From: an uncultured Armatimonadota bacterium
GTDB taxonomy: Bacteria; Armatimonadota; Fimbriimonadia; Fimbriimonadales; Fimbriimonadaceae
Assembly: GCA_903899015.1 (NCBI GenBank)
Contig: CAIUHP010000043.1
Location: forward strand, 186,001 to 250,000
Direction: 5' to 3'
Length of the DNA stretch: 64,000 nucleotides
In this document: positions 10,158 to 20,146 of the stretch, piece by piece
How positions within the stretch are numbered: the stretch's first letter is position 1
Layout: every line of letters starts with the position of its first letter
Position numbers and translations under genes: made by a program
The notes under the pieces: model-generated
The model's database searches: none
What the model was told of the DNA's origin: nothing
Seen by the model: only the letters and a program-made list of their open reading frames with translations

Positions 10158-12617
10158 ATGAAGCACCTCGTTCGCTGGACCGTTTTTGCACCCCTTTGCC
10201 TTGGAGTTGGGGCTGCGTCGCTGATTTCTCACCAACTGATTCAAGTCGGTGGGAAATCTACCAAAGGCACCATGGTCTCAACCGGACAGTTTCTCGACCC
10301 GGCCGGGCGCATCGCCAACTTCAATACGCGTCCCGTCGACATGGTCATCTCTCCAGACGGACTCTGGGCATACTTGAAAACGAGTGGTGGAATCGTAAGC
10401 GTCAACTGCACAACGATGGCCGCCAACTCAGAAATCAAGATTGAAGGGGGGGATTCGTTCTGCGGCATCGTGCTTAGCGAAGATGGAAAGTCGCTGTGCT
10501 ACACAACTGCAACTAACAAAATCGTCGTTTTCGATGTAGATCAGGCGAACCTGAAGGTTCGCAACACGATTACTCTTCCACCTGCAAGAGTAGGCGGTGC
10601 TCCCACTCCAACAGGCATCCTCTTTCAAGATCCCTCTCACGTCTTTGTCTGCCTCAATCGGGACAACTCGATCGCACGTGTCGATCTCGAATCCAGCCAG
10701 ATTGAAAAGTGGGATTGTGACGTCGCACCGTTTGGAATCGCTTTGGACCCCCGAACTCAAAGACTGTTTGTATCGTGCTGGGCGCGAAAAGCAATCGGAA
10801 AAGAACTCCAAGCCCTGTCCGCTGGAACTCAAGTCCCCGTCGACGAACGAGGGGTTGGAATCGGAGGACGGTTGGATGAATTCGATCTCCGTAAGCATGA
10901 AATGGTCAATTCAACTCCAATTGGCCACCACGCGAGCGAGGTAATTCTGGACGATAATTCCCTCTTTGTTCCTTGTTCTGGTAGCGACACCGTCGAAACT
11001 TTTAACTTGACTTCGAAGACGCATAAAACCATTCAACTGCTTCCCAATCGCCCGATTGGAGCCGCGCCCGCTTCCATCGCAAACTCACCCGATGGGAAAA
11101 CCTCCTACATAGCGTGCAGCGGTCGCAACTCGATAGTCGTTTTTGACCGGCTTGCCGGAAAGGTGATGGGCGAAATTCCCACTGCGTGGTATCCCGTATC
11201 CGTAAAGCTCGTTGGGACTGACCTTTTTGTGGCCTGCACCAAAGGCTTGGGAGAGCGCGCGATTGAAAAGAACCCCATGTCGCACAATTCATGGGATCTG
11301 ACCGGCGCACTTTGCCGCATTCCAATTTCTACAAAGCCACTATCGATCGCAATCGCGCCCCCTCCGATGGGTCGAGCTACATTCAAGCCAATGCCTATCC
11401 CATTGAGATCGGGAGAACCTAGTCTGTTCAAACATGTGGTGTACGTCATTCGAGAAAATCGGACTTACGACCAAGTGTTTGGCGACATGAAAGAAGGCGA
11501 CGGAGAGACAAGTCTATGTACTTTTGGCGAGAAGATCACTCCCAATGCTCATGCCCTCGCTCGGGAGTTCACGCTACTAGACAACTTCTACTGCAATGGA
11601 ATTTGTAGTGCGGATGGCCACTCTTGGGCAACCGAAGGGAACACAACAGCGAACCTTGAAAGAGCGGTGTCCTCTTGGCCAAGAAGTTATCCGTTTGGAG
11701 ACGATGCGCTGAACACCAGCTCTACTGGATTTCTTTGGGACGAAGCGCTTGCCGCGAAGAAGAGTTTCCTGAACTTTGGCGAGTTCGATTACGCCTCAAC
11801 AGCCAACAAGGAAACTTACTTTGCCTGCCTCAAGGAGCACTCGGCAGGCACCAGTACGATCAAGTTCAAACAGAATATTGGGGTAGCCCGCATGAAGAAA
11901 TACAGCGCCCCCGGATATCCGGGATGGGATCTTTCGATTCCCGATGTGCTCCGCGCCGACATCTTTCTTCGTCAGCTTAAACAAATGGAATCAGCTGGCT
12001 CGATGCCCGACTTAACGATTCTCTATTTATGCTGTGATCACACTGGCGGTCCCGTAACCGCGAGAGCCTCGGTAGCCGACAACGACTTAGCTCTCGGAAT
12101 GTGCGTCGAAGGTTTGACCAAGAGCAAATTCTGGAAAGACAGCTGTATCTTCGTGGAAGAAGATGATCCCCAGGCTGGTTGGGATCACGTCGATGGGCAC
12201 CGTAGCCCCTGCCTGGTGATCTCCCCCTATTCAAGGAATCGAGGTCGAGTTAGCGATTTCTACAATCAAACGTCTGTGGTTCGGTCCATCGAACACATCT
12301 TGGGGCTTCCGACCAAAAGCTACTTCACTTCCATCGCCCCCTTAATGACAACTTGCTTCGGCAGCAATCTCGACACCACTCCGTTTCGATCACGCCCTAA
12401 TCAAATTCCTTTGGATGAGACGAAGATTCAGAATTACGGTCGAAACTTCGACCTCAGCAAACCAGACTTAATAGACGACAAGAAGTTCAACCGAGCAATT
12501 TGGGCCGAGACGATGCCAGGAAAACCGTATCCCGCAGACTGGGAAGGTGGCCATGGAAAAGGACTAGCGAAGCGGGGGCTAGCACTCTTCAAGCGATCCC
12601 AACAAAGTGATGACTAG
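10158..12617 (+). CDS. Beta-propeller (YncE-like) plus phosphoesterase/alkaline-phosphatase-superfamily protein
   Basis: Repeated propeller segments, then HVVYVIRENRTYDQVFGDM...DGHSWATEGN...FVEEDDPQAGWDHVDGHRSPCLVISPYSR. ATG at 10158 preferred over the TTG at 10101. Confidence 0.85.
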   Translation: MKHLVRWTVFAPLCLGVGAASLISHQLIQVGGKSTKGTMVSTGQFLDPAGRIANFNTRPVDMVISPDGLWAYLKTSGGIVSVNCTTMAANSEIKIEGGDSFCGIVLSEDGKSLCYTTATNKIVVFDVDQANLKVRNTITLPPARVGGAPTPTGILFQDPSHVFVCLNRDNSIARVDLESSQIEKWDCDVAPFGIALDPRTQRLFVSCWARKAIGKELQALSAGTQVPVDERGVGIGGRLDEFDLRKHEMVNSTPIGHHASEVILDDNSLFVPCSGSDTVETFNLTSKTHKTIQLLPNRPIGAAPASIANSPDGKTSYIACSGRNSIVVFDRLAGKVMGEIPTAWYPVSVKLVGTDLFVACTKGLGERAIEKNPMSHNSWDLTGALCRIPISTKPLSIAIAPPPMGRATFKPMPIPLRSGEPSLFKHVVYVIRENRTYDQVFGDMKEGDGETSLCTFGEKITPNAHALAREFTLLDNFYCNGICSADGHSWATEGNTTANLERAVSSWPRSYPFGDDALNTSSTGFLWDEALAAKKSFLNFGEFDYASTANKETYFACLKEHSAGTSTIKFKQNIGVARMKKYSAPGYPGWDLSIPDVLRADIFLRQLKQMESAGSMPDLTILYLCCDHTGGPVTARASVADNDLALGMCVEGLTKSKFWKDSCIFVEEDDPQAGWDHVDGHRSPCLVISPYSRNRGRVSDFYNQTSVVRSIEHILGLPTKSYFTSIAPLMTTCFGSNLDTTPFRSRPNQIPLDETKIQNYGRNFDLSKPDLIDDKKFNRAIWAETMPGKPYPADWEGGHGKGLAKRGLALFKRSQQSDD

Positions 12618-12783
12618 AAAATCCTCAATTTGCCACTCATCGATTCGTCGGTCAGCTTGAACCAGCGCTCGTCGGACAGGTGCGGGAAAACCGATCGAAC
12701 GGAGTAAACAATAACGGGTGCTGGCGCCAACAAGATCGTTGCGATCGCTCAATCCGAGCAAACGAATACCGTAAACTCTGCCC

Positions 12784-13746
12784 ATGCAAACTCGCAGGCT
12801 TGGAAACAGTGACCTAGAAATTACCGCGATCGGAGTTGGCGCCTGGGCGATGGGTGGGTCCGGCTATCGATTCGCATGGGGCGCTCAAGACGATCAAGAT
12901 TCCATCTCGGCGATCCACCGAGCCCTCGAATTAGGCATCAACTGGATCGACACCGCCGCGGTATACGGACTTGGACACTCGGAAGAAGTTGTCGGCCGAG
13001 CTATTAAGGGACTAGCCAGCAAGCCATACATCTTTAGCAAATGCGAACGAGTCTGGAACGAACAAGGCGAGATATCCAAAAGCCTCAAGTCAGATTCCAT
13101 TCGCCGCGAAGTTGAAGCATCTTTGAAACGACTTGATATTGAAACGATTGATCTCTATCAGATTCACTGGCCCGAGCCAGAAGAAGACATTGAAGAAGGA
13201 TGGAGCACCTTGGCTAAGCTGAAGCAAGAAGGAAAAGTACGCCACATTGGGGTCTGCAACTTTAATGTCGCCCAGTTGAAACGCATCCAACCGATCGCCC
13301 CAATCATCTCCCTTCAGCCGCCCTACTCGATTCTGAGACGCGGCATTGAGGACGAGATTTTGCCCTTCGTCGCCTCTCAAAATATTGGCGTTATTGGATA
13401 TTCGCCGATGGCCTCTGGACTCCTAACCGGAACGATGTCCCTCGAACGTGCCGCCCAGTTACCTGAAGATGACTGGCGTAGTCGAAGTGAAGACTTCAAA
13501 GAGCCTAAGCTAACGAAGCATCTCGCCATCGCAAGTAAATTCGGTGAAATCGGTGCCCGCCGTGGAAGAAGCGCCGGAGAAGCCGCGATCGCTTGGACAC
13601 TCCGACTCCCAGCCGTGACCGCCTCCATCGTAGGAGTCAGAACTCCCGAGCAGGTCAACGGCATTATCGGCGCCTTAGATTTCCGCCTCACCGATGCCGA
13701 GATCAATGAAGTCGAGGCTCTACTCGAGTCTCCATCGCAAACGTAG
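12784..13746 (+). CDS. Aldo/keto reductase
   Basis: LGNSDLEITAIGVGAWAMGG...GINWIDTAAVYGLGHSEEVVG...IDLYQIHWPEP...GVCNFNVAQL AKR motifs. Confidence 0.95.
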   Translation: MQTRRLGNSDLEITAIGVGAWAMGGSGYRFAWGAQDDQDSISAIHRALELGINWIDTAAVYGLGHSEEVVGRAIKGLASKPYIFSKCERVWNEQGEISKSLKSDSIRREVEASLKRLDIETIDLYQIHWPEPEEDIEEGWSTLAKLKQEGKVRHIGVCNFNVAQLKRIQPIAPIISLQPPYSILRRGIEDEILPFVASQNIGVIGYSPMASGLLTGTMSLERAAQLPEDDWRSRSEDFKEPKLTKHLAIASKFGEIGARRGRSAGEAAIAWTLRLPAVTASIVGVRTPEQVNGIIGALDFRLTDAEINEVEALLESPSQT

Positions 13747-13857
13747 TCTGCGGATGAGTTCGTGCCGCCGTTTCTATTCTGGAATGGGATCCATGTAGGC
13801 TTAGGCTGTACGTGATCTCCTGTCTTCAAATTGACGTCCGCAAAACTGCCCGAGTTT

Positions 13858-13904
13858 CCCCTTTTTGAACCTGACATAGGTCAGTTGACCTACTCAAAAA
13901 GGGG
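13858..13904. repeat. Nested inverted repeat between the aldo/keto reductase and the RDD-rich secreted protein
   Basis: CCCCTTTTTGA...AGGTCA-gt-TGACCT...TCAAAAAGGGG: 11-bp outer arms and 6-bp inner arms. Confidence 0.7.
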
Positions 13905-13954
13905 CTACTGAACATCTGGCCCTATCTAGCGGTTATGCCACCAGGAGACAGAAA

Positions 13955-14365
13955 ATGAACATTAGAAAAATCGTTCCTCAAATCGTCATGGTATGCGCAG
14001 TAGTCGGTGTAGCAAGCGCCCCAGTGGTTGCGAGCGCTAACGATCACGACGGATACCGCTATCACGATGGAGACCGAAATCATGGTAACGACACGTGGAA
14101 AGGTCTCAGCATCGCTGGTGGAATCGTTGGCCTGATTGGCTTGGCGAATCATGACAACACCACTGCCGCAATCGGATTCGGAACCAGTCTCTACTCGGCA
14201 ATTCGAGCCGAACCATCTCACCGACTTCGCGATTGGGATGATCGGGACTACCGTTACGAGCGTCGCAATGATCGACGTGATTGGCGCCAAGATCGAAGGG
14301 AAGATCGACGAGACGACCGACGCGATGACCGAAGAGATGATCGTCGGGACTATCGACACCGATAA
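13955..14365 (+). CDS. Small secreted protein with Arg/Asp repeat tail
   Basis: Signal peptide, RBS-like aggag upstream, C-terminus RREDRRDDRRDDRRDDRRDYRHR. Confidence 0.7.
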   Translation: MNIRKIVPQIVMVCAVVGVASAPVVASANDHDGYRYHDGDRNHGNDTWKGLSIAGGIVGLIGLANHDNTTAAIGFGTSLYSAIRAEPSHRLRDWDDRDYRYERRNDRRDWRQDRREDRRDDRRDDRRDDRRDYRHR

Positions 14366-14379
14366 AGCCTAGACATGCC

Positions 14380-14402
14380 GCCCTCAGCAAAGACCTGAGG
14401 GC
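14380..14402 (+). terminator. Hairpin terminator
   Basis: gccctcag(caaagac)ctgagggc just after the stop at 14365. Confidence 0.6.
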
Positions 14403-14499
14403 AGCATTTCTGTGCTTGACCGAGGGCACAGCGGTCGTCCGGCTTACATAAATCGAGACTCAACCCGACATTGGCGGTTCAAGCGTATAGTTAGGATCA

Positions 14500-15291
14500 A
14501 TGTTTTCCATTTTGTTTTGTCTACTAAGTCAATCCAAGATCTATCCTACGCCTCAAGCCCGAGTCGAACTGGTGCCGAGCACGATCGGGATGAGTGCGGG
14601 GCAAACGGTTCAAGTGGCCGTTCACTTGGAAATGCCTCCCGCATGGCACAGTTTCTTTATCAACCCAGGTGAAACTGGAAAACCGATCAAGGTGCAATGG
14701 AAATTGCCCCCTGGCTTCAAAGCAGGTGCCATTCAGTGGCCCGCGCCTTCTCGCAAAGTCGTCGGACGGCTTGCCAGCTATGTCTACGAGAAGGAAGTTT
14801 GGCTGGTATCAAACATCACCACATCTCCGCAAGCTTGGGACAGTAGAACGCTTCTCTCCATTAAGGCGACCGTCTCGTGGCAGCTATGTCGTGATCATTG
14901 CTTCGATCAGCATGCAACCGTTGAACTTCCCGCCGTCTACAGCCTCAATCCTTACAACAACCTTTCCTTCTATAAAGCCAGAAGGACCTTGCCGATCCCC
15001 CTTGAGGGAGTTGTCGTCCACGCTCAATCAGGAGTCAACGCCGTTCTACTGGAACTTCCCCTGGCACGAATTGAGGTGAATCAAATCGAATTCTTCCCCG
15101 GAGACTCCGGTAATTTCGGAGCAGCCCCTTCAAGGGTTAGGACGAAAGGAGCAGGTATTGAAGTTGAAATCCCCTTTTCGAGCCGTGTGCAAACCGTGCC
15201 TAAAAGATTGAAAGGCCTTCTAGTGATCTCCAGTCCGCTCGGAAACAAAAAGCGATCACATTGGATTGACCTGCCGGTAACCAAATCATAG
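14500..15291 (+). CDS. DsbD N-terminal-domain-like protein (thiol:disulfide interchange)
   Basis: HLEMPPAWHSFFINPGETGKPIKVQWKLPPGFKAGAIQWPAPSR...SWQLCRDHCF pattern; no TM or thioredoxin domains present. Confidence 0.78.
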   Translation: MFSILFCLLSQSKIYPTPQARVELVPSTIGMSAGQTVQVAVHLEMPPAWHSFFINPGETGKPIKVQWKLPPGFKAGAIQWPAPSRKVVGRLASYVYEKEVWLVSNITTSPQAWDSRTLLSIKATVSWQLCRDHCFDQHATVELPAVYSLNPYNNLSFYKARRTLPIPLEGVVVHAQSGVNAVLLELPLARIEVNQIEFFPGDSGNFGAAPSRVRTKGAGIEVEIPFSSRVQTVPKRLKGLLVISSPLGNKKRSHWIDLPVTKS

Positions 15292-15478
15292 TTTGCCCCA
15301 AACTATTACTGCCACCCCAAGTAATCGGTCCCTCTGCGGGGCCGCAAGAAAACCTCAAAACTTTTAATTTGGGCCGGACAGCGATGACGTCGATCAATTG
15401 TATGTGGTCCAAAGGAGAGACTGACTATTGGCGACCGAGAATTATTTTTATGGCCGTGGCTCATCACCGAAAGTTCAC

Positions 15479-16699
15479 CTATTGCTTGAAGACGATCGAA
15501 ATATCATTCCCGAGCGGGTTTTGTCCGGGTGCAGTGGCGTCTGAGCTATTTGCGTACAAATCAATGCGTAGTTGCGCGCTTAGCGAGAATTGAGCATTGG
15601 GGTCAATCCCGTTCCGCTGAAATCCTGCCCGTAATCCGCGGTCTGCACTCATTAGGTCTGATGCTGAAAACTTGTCGCCCCGAAGTACTTCGTCATACCG
15701 AAGGCCCTTTGGAGCCAAGCTTGGATCGATCAAGTTTATAACCTTATGTAGAAGCACATTCATCATCGATTTACGTCGTTGCGCACTCCTACCGTCTGGC
15801 TCTTGAATTGCTATGGGTTCGGTAACTTTGGCAATAGACTTCAGAAAACTAGATTCCGAAAAATGTCCCTGCATGTAGTACATCGACTCACCCAGTCGAC
15901 CATCGAATAAGTAAATCTTGTGAAATGCCTTTGACGCGCGATCCACAATAGTCGCCAAAGAAAGCAATTGACCTTCTGCAAAATCAAGATTCCCAATGGG
16001 TATCTTCGCAGTTAATTTTGGTGGCACAGGTGGCTTAAAATTTCGCTCTGTTTTGGCTCGAGCTTGAGCTTCCCGATCAGAACTCCTTGCAGTTATATCT
16101 ACTGGAATTTCGACAGGATTTCCGTGGCTGTCTTGTGCGTTTACAAAAAGTTGAATACGCATTGACGTTGACACAAATTGTCCGCCAGCCATTGCTTGTT
16201 GCAACCCCGTCATGTGCACATTTCTCGCGAGCATCTGTTGCGTGCTGTTTGAAAGATCCAGATACGCAGCACCCGATCCACAAAGTTTTAGTACTTCTGA
16301 ATCCTGGAGTAGGGAAAGCCAGTGAACTATGGCTAAGTCATCTCCTGCCGCGATGGAATCAGCAGAGCGCTTCAAGACAACGGAATCCTCTGTTTCAGCA
16401 ACCTCGCGGTGCGCCATATTGCCGAACAGAAGGGCAAATTGCGACTCGCTCCACACTCGTGCCTGCTCTGAGTTGATGAACTGGATCCGAGGGAGTGCTT
16501 CGGAAGTTTTGACGTCTGCGACAACGTTCACAACGAATCCTTTAAATGCTGACCGGAGTTCACTTTGGCATCGCTCAACGACGGCCCGTTGCGCCTCGGG
16601 GCTGTTTGCCGTCACACCGCCTCCTGCCTGACCGGCTGAATGTGTCACGAACACAGCCGAGGCCGAGAGCACTATACCGAGACGGTGCAACCTAACCAT
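15479..16699 (-). CDS. Hypothetical secreted protein
   Basis: 406 aa ORF with signal-like N-terminus. Start codon directly abuts the stop of the upstream ORF (TAG|ATG). Confidence 0.65.
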   Translation of the reverse strand: MVRLHRLGIVLSASAVFVTHSAGQAGGGVTANSPEAQRAVVERCQSELRSAFKGFVVNVVADVKTSEALPRIQFINSEQARVWSESQFALLFGNMAHREVAETEDSVVLKRSADSIAAGDDLAIVHWLSLLQDSEVLKLCGSGAAYLDLSNSTQQMLARNVHMTGLQQAMAGGQFVSTSMRIQLFVNAQDSHGNPVEIPVDITARSSDREAQARAKTERNFKPPVPPKLTAKIPIGNLDFAEGQLLSLATIVDRASKAFHKIYLFDGRLGESMYYMQGHFSESSFLKSIAKVTEPIAIQEPDGRSAQRRKSMMNVLLHKVINLIDPSLAPKGLRYDEVLRGDKFSASDLMSADRGLRAGFQRNGIDPNAQFSLSAQLRIDLYANSSDATAPGQNPLGNDISIVFKQ

Positions 16700-17065
16700 C
16701 TAGTTTCCAGTTCCTCCAGTGCCTGATTGTTGTACACCCCAGTGTACGGTTCCCGTCGTAGTAAAATATGCACAGGTATTATTATCTTTCGGGGGATCAA
16801 TAGCTGTAGTATCTACATAGTACCCCGTGTATGTAGTAGCGTCATAATTTGTGCGATCCCAGGTGTAGGTTTGTGTTCCGAAGTATGAAATGGAACCGTC
16901 CGAAGCCATTCTGTATCCTTGCTGTTGATTCGTGGCACCGTGAACATTACTGCCAGTCGGAATCGAAATGACACTATCACTATAAAGCCGAAGAGTAGTC
17001 GTACTGGCATTAGCCATGCAAACCCCTAAAAAAAGCGTTGCACTGAGAATATAAGGTTTCATCAA
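16700..17065 (-). CDS. Hypothetical secreted small protein (Thr/Tyr/Gly-rich)
   Basis: 121 aa with signal peptide MMKPYILSATLFLGVCMANA. Shares an apparent operon with the 15479-16699 ORF. Confidence 0.6.
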   Translation of the reverse strand: MMKPYILSATLFLGVCMANASTTTLRLYSDSVISIPTGSNVHGATNQQQGYRMASDGSISYFGTQTYTWDRTNYDATTYTGYYVDTTAIDPPKDNNTCAYFTTTGTVHWGVQQSGTGGTGN

Positions 17066-17253
17066 CCTGTATGATACATTGATTCGCTCTGCAGTGTATA
17101 GGTTAATTAATATTTACTTAGTATAACTTTTTATCTATTACTTTCAATTGAAGTGACGTTCAAGACCCAAAAACTTTGATGACATTATCCACTGTGGGGC
17201 CGCTACGTAACCTTCGGCGGTTGCCCTACAAGATATAAGTCACACAATAGAGT

Positions 17254-18111
17254 TTACAGAAGAAAGTCAAATGAACCTAACTGAGGATAGCCACGGTCGA
17301 TTCTCACCGGGACCACTTTGAATTGCTCAACTCCATGCGTCCCTAATTTAACCGACAGTATCATCGATAACCTCTGATCGCCAGCTGGAGCATCGAAAAC
17401 AAAGTTACCAAGGGAAAAGGCGACGAGGCTGCGATGACCATCTGCCCCCTTCACCCAATGTACCGGCTGAAGGACATGAGGATGACTCCCGAGAACCAAG
17501 TCAACGCCCAAACCCGCTAATTTTGTCGCCAAGGAAACTTGAGTTGCCTCAAGTGAATGTGAACCTTCGTGCCCCCAGTGAACCATCACGACGACGACGT
17601 CGACCTTCGAGCGAAGGCGCTTCAACGCGATGGGTAGGACAGAGTTGGACTCCCAATGGGTTGGCAAATCGAGAATCCCCAAGACCCCAATCTTGAGTCC
17701 GTTGCGCTCTAAAATGATGGGATCGAGTTGAGGACCGACCGGCACCGTCCCGATGGATCGAAGCTTCGACTGAGTCTCTAATACTCCAACATTTCCACAG
17801 TCACCCGAGTGATTGTTGGCTAGCGACAACGCCGTGAATCCAAAGGGTTTAAGTGCCCCAACCTTTGAAGGGTCTGCGCGTAACAGAAACCGCTTACTCA
17901 CTACAAATGGAGCGGAAGTAATGGCACATTCGAGATTCCCCAATGCCAGGTCGGCGCGAGTGAGTTCTTCACGAATTCCCTTCGAAACGCTTTCTAAACC
18001 CTCTCGGGCGATTCGTTTTCCAACATTCCGCCCGAGCATTACGTCTCCGACGGCATCAAGGACGACTTGTTTACTCTGCGACAGAACCAAACAAGCCATC
18101 AATACTAGCAT
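17254..18111 (-). CDS. CapA-family (poly-gamma-glutamate synthesis-type) metallophosphatase-like protein
   Basis: DAVGDVMLGRNVG...ADLALGNLECAIT...LSLANNHSGDCG...VVVMVHWGHEGSHSLEATQ...GVDLVLGSHPHVLQP. Confidence 0.9.
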   Translation of the reverse strand: MLVLMACLVLSQSKQVVLDAVGDVMLGRNVGKRIAREGLESVSKGIREELTRADLALGNLECAITSAPFVVSKRFLLRADPSKVGALKPFGFTALSLANNHSGDCGNVGVLETQSKLRSIGTVPVGPQLDPIILERNGLKIGVLGILDLPTHWESNSVLPIALKRLRSKVDVVVVMVHWGHEGSHSLEATQVSLATKLAGLGVDLVLGSHPHVLQPVHWVKGADGHRSLVAFSLGNFVFDAPAGDQRLSMILSVKLGTHGVEQFKVVPVRIDRGYPQLGSFDFLL

Positions 18112-18115
18112 CGGT

Positions 18116-20146
18116 TTATTTTTCCGGCTGACGCGACGAACGGTTTACGAAGTAACTCTTTATCCAAGGCTGACGCGCAGGAGCTTCATGGGCTCGAAGC
18201 ATATTCTTCCAAGCGTGGTCCGTTAGTCGCCCACTCACCGGAACCTTGAACTCATAGAAGGTATAGGCACTTCCCCGCGCAAGATAGAGTTGACCTTCGA
18301 TAGGTACGACTGCGATTAAGTCGTCCGCATGCCCCGTTGCGACCGTCAATGCCTTGCCGTCAGATGTATGGACATCTGCGACGAGTGCCATGTCCTCATC
18401 GTCCTCACTGAGCGACTGATAGTTCTCACCGACAAGTTGAATATTGGTGTTGACATATGCCATCTGACCTTCAATACGTCGGAGCCTCCAGTGGTCGTCT
18501 TTCGAGAGCTTTCCACCCGTCAATTCTATTTCGGAAACTGACATCAAGAATTGCAGCAGATCTTGGAAATTATCGAATTGCTCAGTCTCTTTGTTATTCA
18601 GATAACCAAAGCCCTTCAGTGCCTTTTCCATTCGCGTCAGGCAGTTAGCGACCTTTCGGTAGACCTTTTGGTTGGGTTCGACGTAACCCTTCACAAACGG
18701 TTGCTCTTCTCCGTCACCCATCTCGGCACCGGTTTGAAGCCCGTAAAGCAGAGTGTCGTGCTTCAACTCAGCCCAAAACGCAAGACTTGAATTCAACGAC
18801 TTGTCTGCCCACGCATCACTTTTCACAAAACGAGGTTGATTCCGTTGGGGCCGACTGAGATTGAGACGTAAGAGATCTAGGCTCGAGTTGTAGAGATTTC
18901 GATTCCAATCCGCAGCGGTCCAAGTTTCAAAGTCTCGTGTGACGGCGCTTCGCTCACTTCGATACTCACTCCAACCTTTCGGGTTATAGAGTTTGGGGCT
19001 TGCATCAAGAATCGCAGACGCCCGCTCACTTCCCGATGCGGCAGCCACATCGAGCGGGCTTGGCCAAGGTCGCATTTTGTAGTGAGTGACCCTATTGAAA
19101 ACGACGCTGTCTGGCGTCGCCCTTTGCCCCATGAAACGAAACTGGACATCTCCTGCCAGGGTTCCCTTCTTTGATTTGAGGACGATTTTCGGATGAGCAG
19201 CCTTCCGAATCGCCATCGCAATGCGGGCAATGACCTTTTCATTCGCTAAGTCGGCTGGCTTTAACGGCCATCCCGCAACGGGTCGAACCGCTTCGACAAG
19301 TTGACTCGGCGCAAGGTCGTTGGACTCGCCCACGTAAAGATCGGTTGTACGATAGATCCGATTCCAAAATGGTTTGCTCCCGCTATTCTCAAGATCTTCG
19401 ACAACCATGATCGCCTGACGTACTTGTTCGGGAACTGCGACACTCGTAGTGCCTGTTCTGGCCTCAATCGAGAATGGCATGAGCCCGAACCACATCAAGG
19501 TTCGGAAATATTGAGTCAGCTTTTGCGACCGAGTGTAATGGCCTCGGACTATGAATTGGGAATAGTCCACATCGTAGGGGAAAATAGCGCTCCGGGAGCT
19601 TCCCTGATGCCCGTCAACCATTGCTAGTTCTGCTCGAATGAGTGCATCCGCTTCAGCCGGAACGTCATCTTTAAGCCCCGCCAACCGATCTGCCACCCCG
19701 AAAAAGGCGACATTTTTCAGGGCTGCCGAAGCAAGTTTCGTGCCCTTTACGTTTTGGTAGTGGCGAGTGGCCTGTCTCAACATCGACGACGTCAGTCGCT
19801 GCATGTCGAAGTACAGATGGTGCTCTTCTACGTGCCTTAGAGTCGTGTCATAGAACACATGGTAGAGCTGAAGCACGTTGTCAGACGTAACGATCGAGGA
19901 GAGATTGGCATAGTCGTTCGTCGCCAGGACGTTATACAACTGAATGTCATCGCCAGGCGTCACGACGAACATGTTTTTTCTCAACATCGCTAAGTGCTGA
20001 GAATCCAACTTAAGCACTTTCTTGGCCTGAGCGAAGTTGACAACGTTCGAGAAATTTGGCTTAAGACGAGGGCTAGATTGGGCACACGCGATTAAGGGAG
20101 CAGCAAGAATGATCGGGACAAAAGCGAGTTTTTGAAGTGATTTCAT
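18116..20146 (-). CDS. DUF3160-family secreted protein
   Basis: 676 aa; NVLQLYHVFYDTTLRHVEE...YTRSQKLTQYFRTLMWFG...FWAELKHDTLLYGLQ...GYVEPNQKVYRK pattern. Confidence 0.82.
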   Translation of the reverse strand: MKSLQKLAFVPIILAAPLIACAQSSPRLKPNFSNVVNFAQAKKVLKLDSQHLAMLRKNMFVVTPGDDIQLYNVLATNDYANLSSIVTSDNVLQLYHVFYDTTLRHVEEHHLYFDMQRLTSSMLRQATRHYQNVKGTKLASAALKNVAFFGVADRLAGLKDDVPAEADALIRAELAMVDGHQGSSRSAIFPYDVDYSQFIVRGHYTRSQKLTQYFRTLMWFGLMPFSIEARTGTTSVAVPEQVRQAIMVVEDLENSGSKPFWNRIYRTTDLYVGESNDLAPSQLVEAVRPVAGWPLKPADLANEKVIARIAMAIRKAAHPKIVLKSKKGTLAGDVQFRFMGQRATPDSVVFNRVTHYKMRPWPSPLDVAAASGSERASAILDASPKLYNPKGWSEYRSERSAVTRDFETWTAADWNRNLYNSSLDLLRLNLSRPQRNQPRFVKSDAWADKSLNSSLAFWAELKHDTLLYGLQTGAEMGDGEEQPFVKGYVEPNQKVYRKVANCLTRMEKALKGFGYLNNKETEQFDNFQDLLQFLMSVSEIELTGGKLSKDDHWRLRRIEGQMAYVNTNIQLVGENYQSLSEDDEDMALVADVHTSDGKALTVATGHADDLIAVVPIEGQLYLARGSAYTFYEFKVPVSGRLTDHAWKNMLRAHEAPARQPWIKSYFVNRSSRQPEK

